A stretch of DNA of 64,000 nucleotides, from the NCBI GenBank assembly GCA_029891345.1, contig CM057009.1, forward strand, positions 209,492,709 through 209,556,708, read 5' to 3'. The DNA is from Dryococelus australis. Its lineage: Eukaryota > Arthropoda > Insecta > Phasmatodea > Phasmatidae. The position numbers and the translations under genes are program-made. Below are positions 57,031 to 64,000 of this stretch, piece after piece. Each line of letters opens with the position of its first letter. Within the stretch, counting starts at the first letter, position 1. Below the pieces are notes generated by a model. That model saw only the letters and a list, made by a program, of their open reading frames with translations. It ran no database searches and was not told the DNA's origin.

Positions 57031-57900
57031 TACTGGCGGTCTGTTACTCTCTGGCAGCCACCAGGCTGCATACCGCACTTGTTGCTCCATCTGTTCGCGG
57101 TATCTGTGCCAGCACCTCTCCTCTCATGCACTACTGATTTCGGTTGCGCTTCTGTAATTTCGCATGAGGGAAGTTTCGCACACTGTGCAATGTTATGTTC
57201 TTTCCCAACAGTACATGAATTGGAGGTTTGTGCAGTTGCTGCATTCACACTGTGGCAGAGCATGAAGAGTGCAGCAGGCAGGTGATCAGCCCAGCTGTTG
57301 TGCTCCTCACCCACATGGAGTAGGTGTTGCACCTTCAACACCTGGTTGCACCACTCCCTAGGGGTTAGTGGGAGGGTGATAAAGAGCAATCTTCAAATAC
57401 CGCACTCCCCAGACCGTACATTGCTCCTCCCAATGCTTCCTCATAAATTGCATCCCATTAGCAGTCAGTATTTCTCTGGGTTAACCATAGAAAGCAAAGA
57501 ACGCATTCTGCATAATTTTTGCTATCTGCCCCATTTTTGCACTACTAATCGTGTATGCCTAGATCCAGTGTGATAAGTTGTTTGTTACGACTAAAATAAA
57601 CCACTTGCACCCAGCTGATCTGTGGTACAGTATCATGAGGTCCAAACATACTGTATCGAACGGTTTTCGTGCGTGTCTCGGCTGTTGCTTTGATTGCTGC
57701 CTATCCTATGTGTTTTGAACAAATTACATTTATTACATTTTATTTATTGTGTTGAACCAGGATAGAAAAAGTGCTCTAGTACATTCTCCATGGTCAGTTC
57801 GGCACCTGGATATCCTGCAGTTGTACTTGAGAGTGATTCCTGAAAAATGTTTTCCCGATATGCTGTGGGCATGTAGAGCCTCCATGTAGTTCCTTCTCGC
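57030..57900 (-). pseudogene. Integrase core of the gypsy element
   Basis: 'CKTHRIGSNQSNSRDTHE' near 57715-57665 follows the zinc-binding region. Further on are 'GYPREI' and 'ANGMQF' (about 57475-57440, disrupted) and 'HLLHVGEEHNSWADHLPAAL' in the long open frame 57389-57030. Catalytic acidic residues cannot all be read because of shifts. The role would be inserting cDNA into host DNA. Confidence 0.7.
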
Positions 57901-58089
57901 ATTTTTCTCTCATCTTCTGGGCGAATGCACAGTATTATTGCAATGCTACTTCCTCATTATACAGTTCTGACACTAGCTCGTAACTTTCAACATCTACTCT
58001 ATTTAATCTTGCTTCTGCGAATGGTTCCTGCATGACAGATGACAGCACTTCCTCCCACTTCACGTCATCGATTACTATAACAGCTGCAT

Positions 58090-58640
58090 TTCGAAATCGC
58101 AACCGCGCGTCCGCTAGCTAGTTTTCTTTTCCTGGCTCGTGCTCGATAGTAAAATCATAAGCTTGCATCAGCAGTGCCCACCGGGTTAGATTGCTTCGAG
58201 CTTCGTACAAGCTATTCTACCATACCAGGCAGCGATTGTATGTTCTTAAAGTGAAACGTCTGTACTCTAAACACAGCCAGTATTTTCTCACTGCCCTGAT
58301 TACAGCGAGGCATTCATGCTCGTCGCGTCAGACCGGCGCTCGGTGTTACCAAGATTCGCGATCGCAAAGTCAATCGCTCTCATTTCACCCGTGTCACTGT
58401 GCTGATAAAGTACGGCGCCCAGCCCCTCCTGTCTGGCGTTGGTCTGCTGGTACAAGGGGTGCGATGGGTCATACTTTTCTAGTGCAGGGCACGATCGGAA
58501 TTTTTCCTTAATATTTCAGAAACCATTTCCTGCATGCTACCCCACACATACTACTTCTGTGGAGACAGCAGTTCCGTGAGGGGTGCGGTGATTATAGCAA
58601 AGTGCTCGATGTGCTCCCGCAACCAGTTTACTAGCCAAAA
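58090..58640 (-). pseudogene. RNase H region of the gypsy element
   Basis: 'YDPSHPLYQQTNARQEGLGA' and 'VLYQHSDTGEMRAIDFA' (about 58475-58375, minus strand) match the start of a retroelement RNase H, with the usual first catalytic Asp replaced by Asn ('QTNAR'). Downstream conservation is poor. Confidence 0.65.
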
Positions 58641-59400
58641 GAACTTTCTCAGTTCCTTTCATGTGCATTGTGCTTGTTGACATTCAATCAGTCCCAGCTG
58701 TTCGGGATTTGGCCTTTTGCCTGACTCACCTAACCATGTGACCTAGAAACTCCAGGTCGGTTTTTTCCCTAGTGACACTTGTTGACGATGTACGTTAGAC
58801 CATTTATCTCCAATTTGTCCAGACCTAATGAGATGTGATGCAGGTGTTCTCCCACATGTCGGACCAAATCACTATGTCATTCCTGTAGGCGAGTGTGAAT
58901 ACTACTACTAAACCATCCAACACCCTAACCATCATGCTTTGAAATGTCTTTGGGGCACATTTGAGACCAAAAGGCATGGCACAGAACTGGTATCTCTTAC
59001 CGCCAGGGGCTGTATAGGCGGTCTTCTCTTGGTCTACCTGTCATACTGGTATTTGCCAGCACCACTACCAGGTCGCGTGATTACATAATTCTGGCCCACT
59101 TTAAAGAACTCAATGCATCCTTGATGCTGATGTAGGGGGGTATTGCACTACATGTGACCTCGTTTATGGGACTGGACTCTACACAAAACCTCCAGGTACC
59201 ATCCTTTTTCAGTGCTAACATGATATTGTAGTTATACCGGATCCCGGTTGCTTCGAGAGCCCGGTCTGATAGCAATTCTGTAATTTGCTGTTTTATTATA
59301 TGGGCTTGGTGGGGAAGGTAAATATGTAGGCCGCTAAAAAGGGTTCTTCCTTCGTTAATGGTATTGCATGCCCCGCAACCATAGTCGTACATAATGCATC
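58640..59400 (-). pseudogene. Reverse transcriptase of the gypsy element
   Basis: The open frame 59392-59081 has 'ITELLSDRALEATGIRYNYN', 'MLALKKDGTWRFCVESSPIN' and 'SIKDALSSLKWAR', the N-terminal RT blocks. Next, 'RYQFCAMPFGLKCAPKTFQS' spans about 59005-58935. The catalytic site reads 'AYRNDIVIWSD' (about 58894-58859), in which the first Asp of the usual YxDD pair is Asn. 'EFLGHMVR' follows near 58740. Stops are common; inactive. Confidence 0.85.
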
Positions 59401-59449
59401 ATTTTTGGCAAAAACAATTTTCCTTTCTTTTAACTGGTGTTTAAATGCA

Positions 59450-59865
59450 GCTTGGTGTTCTACGGGAGTGTTGTTCTCAAATTCTCATAATTTAACTCAC
59501 GGTACATGTTCTGTTCGACACCTATCAACATTATGAACGGTACATATTTCTTTCGCCCCAAAACGAATACGTCATTCGGCTGTTTCCACGATCGTATTCT
59601 GCTCTGTTAACCATGGCACCCCCAAAATGCCATCCTCAGTAAATCCCTGTGCGACTATTGCAGTTGCCGCTGTTTCAAGATCCCATTGCCCTTTCTACTG
59701 TAGATTTTGTACATTGACCATTTGCAAGTTAACAAATTTAAGCCAACACACTATATGGGATGTGGCTGTATCTGTTAAAGCATGACATAGTAGCTTGTTC
59801 ACATATACCTGATGAGTTTGGCACTCTGGCTTCTGACCTCACTTATTAATGCCGGTTGAGGCATT
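59450..59865 (-). pseudogene. Protease/linker region of the gypsy element
   Basis: Minus-strand frames between gag and RT read 'KLLCHALTDTATSHIVCWLK', with 'ALTDTATS' at the place of the active-site D(T/S)G (about 59785). 'DGILGVPWLTEQNTIVE' lies near 59625-59575. The position and hydrophobic 'ILGVPWL' block fit a retroviral-type aspartic protease, with the motif altered from DTG/DSG to DTA. Confidence 0.55.
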
Positions 59866-59869
59866 ACCA

Positions 59870-60730
59870 TCGGGCTGTTGTCCTGGGGAGGAGTAAAGTT
59901 CACGGGAGGCACCTTTACCCATACAACCCCTTTTCCTGCTGTACTTCACTACTGTCAGGTCGTCGATTGTTTTTGTTCTGGGGTGGATTTCGGGGCAGTC
60001 TCTATGCAAATGAAAGAGCTGTCCCGGACAGTATCGACATGGTACCAGTGGTGTCTGCGATCTGTCCCAAGCCTACTTTCACGCCGTGGTACACACGTGC
60101 TGCCCTCCAGGATTATCGCAGAGCATGTGAATTCAGCAAATCCGCTATTCAGTGGTGGGACGAGAGTGGTTCGATTCTCGGGTGGGGCAGTCTCGGCGTT
60201 GACCATCAGTATCTCATGTTCTGATAGTTCTGGGCGAAACCTCCACACCAGGTGTGTTTTATGACATATGAACGCATTTAGGGTCTCCCCTTCCTGTTGA
60301 TCTTGTAGGGTTAGCTTACTCTGCACCTAAAAATACATAAAGGTTCCGGCAAAAAAAAAACACTGGAACGTCTGTAGAAACTCTACCCATGTTAGGATAT
60401 AGTGTTTCATGGACTTCCACCATTGTCTCGCTTCTCCCTTGTCATTTCCCCACACATCCGGAACACTCGGTTTCGGAATCTCCGTATGGCTGTAGGTGCA
60501 TGGTTCAGTACTGTACAAAGGTGGATGGATCTTCGTTTAACTGCCCACAGAATGTTGGCAGTGTTTGGAAGCGTGTTGGTGTTGGTTTAAATTTCATGTC
60601 TGTCTTGTTGCTACCACTGGGTGTCATTCCCACGGGGCTGTTGATACTTGTCTGAGCATCTGTAAGTGGTGTGGATGTCGGGAATGGACTTCGTAAATTT
60701 GGCAACACTGCTGGGAAGTGCAGATGGTTG
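59870..60730 (-). pseudogene. Gag of the gypsy element
   Basis: From about 60700, 'LPTFCGQLNEDPSTFVQY' then 'GEARQWWKSMKHYILTWVEF' (about 60440-60380). 'LQDQQEGETLNAFICHKTHL' and 'RFRPELSEHEIL' follow (about 60305-60220), the typical gag order. A zinc-knuckle-like 'CRYCPGQLFHLHRDC' lies near 60040-59996. It is Cx2Cx5Hx4C, one residue longer than the standard knuckle. Frames shift at least twice. Confidence 0.8.
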
Positions 60731-60830
60731 AGATGTCTTCAGCCCTTCGGTGGCATCAGGAGTTTCAACCATGCCTCACTCGCATCCTTAATTACAAAAC
60801 ACCTGAACAGTCTAACCGATGGGGTGGAAA

Positions 60831-62500
60831 GTCATCTCGTCTTAAAGTTTCCCATATACTGCAGCCCAAATAAACATACTATTAGTACACTCCATTTAGT
60901 ATTGCACAATTACTATTTCAAATCGTTTAGTTAATTAGTTCAGAAATAATGTTCTCTTAGGCCTGTTTTCAGTGATTTTCATATGTTTAATAATAAGTTG
61001 GGCAATACATGTCTCCATCAACATTACATTACTTTTCACAGTTATAATTAAAAGAAAATTAAAATTTCTGAACCCTCTAAAAATGATATTTTGTATATCT
61101 TATAATCAAATTCATGAAAATTAGCGCCATTAAAAATGTGCCCCATTTGTTCGCACACATAACACCATCAAAATCACTAGGAATGAGTTAATTTGCATTT
61201 CTGACAGCATAAAGACTATTTAACATATTTTGGCCTATCACCTGGCTACATTTTATTTCATTAGGAATCGTGCGGGTCTTCGCTTCTAGCGGGGTCATCA
61301 TTCTTTACACCGTTAGACGACTTCCCGATGTCAATATAAGAACTTGTTCCAGCAAACCCCATCACCAAAAGAACACCGTAGACATGCCTTATGCAGAAGC
61401 ATGTTAACATGTGCACACAGGAACAAAACAGCGAGTAAACCATAGGTAGCCTTTCATATGGAGAACCAGATGCGGCGACTCGGGAACAACCTCGGTGAAT
61501 TTCAGTTGCAGTCGAATGTGGCCCGGAACTCGCCAGGAATACTACTGTGCATGGTAGCCTTGCCCAGCGACAGCTCTTCCACGCTGATATTCTAATCACG
61601 CTTGTGCATAATTACGGACTCGTAATTAACTTTCTTAGGCATAGGGTAAGTCCTGTGCACATCTTATAAATAGATGAGTTTTCCACACTGTCCACATGCA
61701 TATTCGCGTAATTTAAGTAGTCATGTTTAGTTCTCATTATATTTCTAAAAAGCAACTTCACATCTGTCGGCATTGTCTGCATTTTACTTTTCACACACCG
61801 CACGGCTCGTAGAATAACCACTGCCCGATTCATAGTTCACAAGTCTCTCGCTCGGTGTTCAACCCGCAACTCGCCTGCTGCTCGACTCACAGCTAACTGC
61901 CCTATTGCGCACTGACTGGCGCTACACCCATTGCAGCTGGCCAGGTGACGTCACATGCCCACTAGGAGTTAAGCCTAATGGCGATACTTCACACTAATCG
62001 TACATTTTGTTTGCAAGCAATTAACAAAAGGTTATCTAACCATAATTATTATACCACAATTTCACAGTTAAAAAAATGTATGTGGTACACAAATATACAA
62101 TCATTAATACTGATAATAAAGGAATGTGGCCAGCCTTTCCTAGAAAAATATACATACTAAAATATAGAGACCAATACGTAACAACTACAGTTACCAAAAT
62201 GTACAAACAGTTACCCAAAGCCACACAGACAAAAACTAGTTACTAAATGATTGACGATTATGGTTACTCAGAATTACAAACGGAAGTTAAAACATTACCA
62301 CTTCTATTGACGATATTCTTATCGTCACAATCACCCCCCTTTCATTTAAAGGCAGGGTACATATTTCACAGTGTATAACCAACAAACATTTGCGCACACC
62401 AACCTGACTCATAATAACAAAGATTCACCTTAACTTGAACACCAGTTTTCTGGGATATCAACACATAGTACAACGTCTAAAGACACATTTATTATAACAA
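60831..62500. other. No assigned gene; candidate LTR/promoter sequence
   Basis: On the minus strand 'aaatgaaaggggggtg' at 62346-62331 resembles a polypurine tract followed by a TG LTR start, with a 7-bp-stem hairpin 'gacgata..tatcgtc' right after (62308-62325). Further along is TGACGTCA (61946-61953). A minus-strand frame of 112 codons (61261-61599) ends with TAA directly followed by AATAAA but has no motif; another lies at 61612-61833. This could be the upstream LTR of the gypsy element or of another element. No second LTR copy was found. Confidence 0.3.
61946..61953. promoter_or_regulatory. CRE-type palindrome TGACGTCA
   Basis: Perfect 8-bp CRE/ATF site in a GC-richer block. An identical site lies at 24316-24323. 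Function not shown. Confidence 0.35.
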
Positions 62501-62514
62501 ATATTTTATCATTT

Positions 62515-64000
62515 CATTTTAATTCCCCAACCAAGCTTACATTTAATATGCATTGCAGATCCAGTAACACCAGCCCACAATCTCTCACTGAGATCAGCAT
62601 CTGAACTTAACAATCTTTTGAACACTTTCTTTTCTAGTTCTATGCCAGCTACATGTCTTTCAGCTAGCTCTTTACGATGATTATAAGATATATATCATTT
62701 TCCATTGCAGCCACATATAGTGGATTAATGGGTTTATCACCATGCTCAATTCTCTCTGTTAGTCTAGTACCTAGAACTAAGTACTGATAACCGCGTGCAT
62801 GCAACTCAAAAGGTAGTGAATTTATTATGTCATTGAGTTACACTTTTCTGTAATGCTCCGACTCCCAAAAGTATGTGGTATTGTATTTAACACTCGTATT
62901 AGATATGGTATACCTTTTGGATTATTCACAGCAAAGTCACAAAACTTGCTATTGAGCATATATTTATTATTCCAACATTTTCATTGTAATAGTTATCATT
63001 TCCAGCATCCTCTTCACCATAAATAACAAGAAGTAGATCAATAAGCATCCTAATATCATCCATCCATATGTATTCTTTGGGATAGTCTGTATACTTCTTT
63101 ATACCCTTTCCAGTTTTATGTGAGGGATGTTTATTTTTAATCGAATCGTAAATAGGTTTAACAACAATTTTCCATTTATTCCATTTACTCTATTTTGGCG
63201 GTCCCAAGTTTGGATCATTGTTTTGAAAAACTGTGTTTGTATCTGCTAGGATATGGCTATAGTGTTCATAGTCGGTTGCAGTGTAGTCACTTTCTGTTAC
63301 TTTCTTACCAGTCAGTAATTTCATCAAACCACCAGTTCCAGTGTATGTCCGACCTTTTACAGTAAATTTGTCATTGATGAATGTTACTTTGCTATCACCA
63401 ATATACAATCTACCTTTATCAACCTTTAGTCCAAAAACATCGTCTTTGCAGTCAATTAAGAAATCGGCCACTTTCTTATCAATAAATGTTGTTTTGTAGT
63501 TAGTTAACTGTGAGATATCAGTTTTCAAACATCCCAACGCTTCGTCATAGCGTTCGTCGTCATAGCGTTCATCGTCATCATCAATGTGTTTAACGCCATC
63601 GTCATAGCGTTCATTGTTATAGCGTTCGTTGTCATATCGTTCATCGTCATCGTCAATGCATTTAACATCATCGTCATAGCATTCATCGTCATCGCCAATT
63701 CATTTAATGCCATCGTAATAGCATTGATTGGTGCCTGTTTTACCAAACAGTTTTCTTTCAAAAGATGTTCCTGTTGGTGTTTGTGGGTAGTCTAAATTCT
63801 TAACAGCAAATGGAACAAGTTCTTTTATTAAATTCTTATTCTCATTTGTTACGTGTCCAATTTTTTTCCCCAAATCTTCTATTGCATCTATCAATGTTTG
63901 ATCGTGTTTTTTATTTTTATCATATTCATCTTGGATAAATTTTCTTAAAGTTTTAAACTTTTGGATTAGCTGTCTTCTTCTCTTTGTATTCTTCTCTATA
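62515..64000 (-). pseudogene. DUF8207-type protein with phospholipase-A2-like C-terminus; 5' end outside window
   Basis: Read leftward, an open frame from 63894 has a charged, probably coiled-coil start ('MIDAIEDLGKKIGHVTNENK') up to a TGA at 63700-63702. The same frame then gives an acidic repeat and the domain 'KKVADFLIDCKDDVFGLKVD', 'GRLYIGDSKVTFINDKFTVK' and 'GRTYTGTGGLMKLLTGKKVT' to TAG 63190-63192. It continues with 'KYTDYPKEYIWMDDIRMLID'. After a shift near 62940 comes 'FCDFAVNNPKGIPYLIRVLN', then 'INSLPFELHARGYQYLVLGT' and 'INPLYVAAMENDIYL'. Another shift leads to 'LSERLWAGVTGSAMH'. The last part resembles the PLA2-like domain of parvovirus-type capsid proteins and related insect insertions. 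The catalytic His position reads Asn (END) and the calcium loop is altered, so no activity is expected. At least two stops and two shifts. Confidence 0.65.
63540..63720 (-). repeat. Acidic coding repeat (DDERYD-like) within the DUF8207 gene
   Basis: A 15-21-base unit ('gacgatgaacgctatgac') repeats about eight times. In the gene's frame it reads DDDDERYDNERYNNERYDD and similar, placing an acidic linker before the DUF8207 domain. Confidence 0.8.

Larger units (their letters stand above)
56130..60730 (-). mobile_element. Ty3/gypsy-type LTR retrotransposon internal region, decayed
   Basis: On the minus strand the domains appear in gypsy order: gag (60.7-59.87 kb), protease region, reverse transcriptase, RNase H, integrase and a C-terminal tail. 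Each is broken by stops and small shifts. Matching LTRs were not identified on either side. No env-like frame is seen. Confidence 0.85.

Noticed and set aside
61261..61833. Two minus-strand frames (112 and 73 codons), one with AATAAA right after its stop
   Set aside because: No recognisable domain, no supporting splice or promoter context beyond a nearby CRE; left as part of an unassigned block.
63525..63795. Met/Ala/Thr-rich and Ile/Val-rich frames
   Set aside because: Off-frame readings of the acidic coding repeat in the DUF8207 gene.

Overview
The window looks like a piece of a large, repeat-laden insect nuclear genome. It is AT-rich, has GT-AG spliced exons, and carries insect-type Tc1, Ty3/gypsy, Helitron and Polinton-related relics. 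It also has a tRNA-derived SINE resembling one I recall from orthopteran/polyneopteran genomes, and degenerate TTAGG-like telomere-type repeats. A polyneopteran insect is my best guess, not an established fact. There are no bacterial-style operons, rRNA genes, functional tRNA genes or CRISPR arrays.

The only convincing host gene content is two exons on the + strand, 29716-29874 and 50545-50734. They join in phase without stops and look like consecutive exons of a WD40-repeat protein of the NACHT/WD (NWD) type. The intron between them is 20.67 kb and is packed with mobile elements. The rest of the gene is either outside the window or not recognised.

Layout: 1-1 kb holds the arm of an inverted-repeat element with a SINE inside. 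1.4-2.3, 7.6-8.7, 9-9.9 and 36.1-37.5 kb hold four separate decayed Tc1-like transposases. A ~237-bp MITE with TIRs occurs at 6.9, 10.3 and 23.7 kb, as a longer version at 30.1 kb, and as a fragment at 50.1 kb. Two related non-coding repeats lie at 11.8-13.1 and 15.8-17.5 kb, and a ~765-bp near-perfect foldback lies at 14.9-15.7 kb.

18.0-22.7 kb is a ~4.65-kb element with long terminal inverted repeats. It carries divergent, decayed virus-like genes: a DUF8207-type protein on the - strand and two capsid-like genes on the + strand. 30.58-35.43 kb is a 4.85-kb non-coding foldback element whose terminal ~16 bp and sub-terminal ~100 bp match that element. 38-42.7 kb is a strikingly AT-rich island with the fossil of a Polinton/Maverick-type protein-primed DNA polymerase B. 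44.9-48.7 kb is another inverted-repeat element full of assorted tandem repeats. 51.2-54.4 kb is a 3'-truncated, internally deleted Helitron with two intron-like insertions. 56.1-60.7 kb is a decayed Ty3/gypsy element on the - strand. 62.5-64 kb is a second DUF8207 gene, here with a phospholipase-A2-like C-terminal domain, running off the window edge.

The most interesting theme is the recurrence of Polinton/adintovirus-like parts (DUF8207, capsid-like, PLA2-like, protein-primed PolB) in three separate places. One set sits inside an inverted-repeat element that has small non-coding relatives. All gene-like remnants except the two host exons contain stops or frameshifts. Family names are from recognition alone; no database search was possible.
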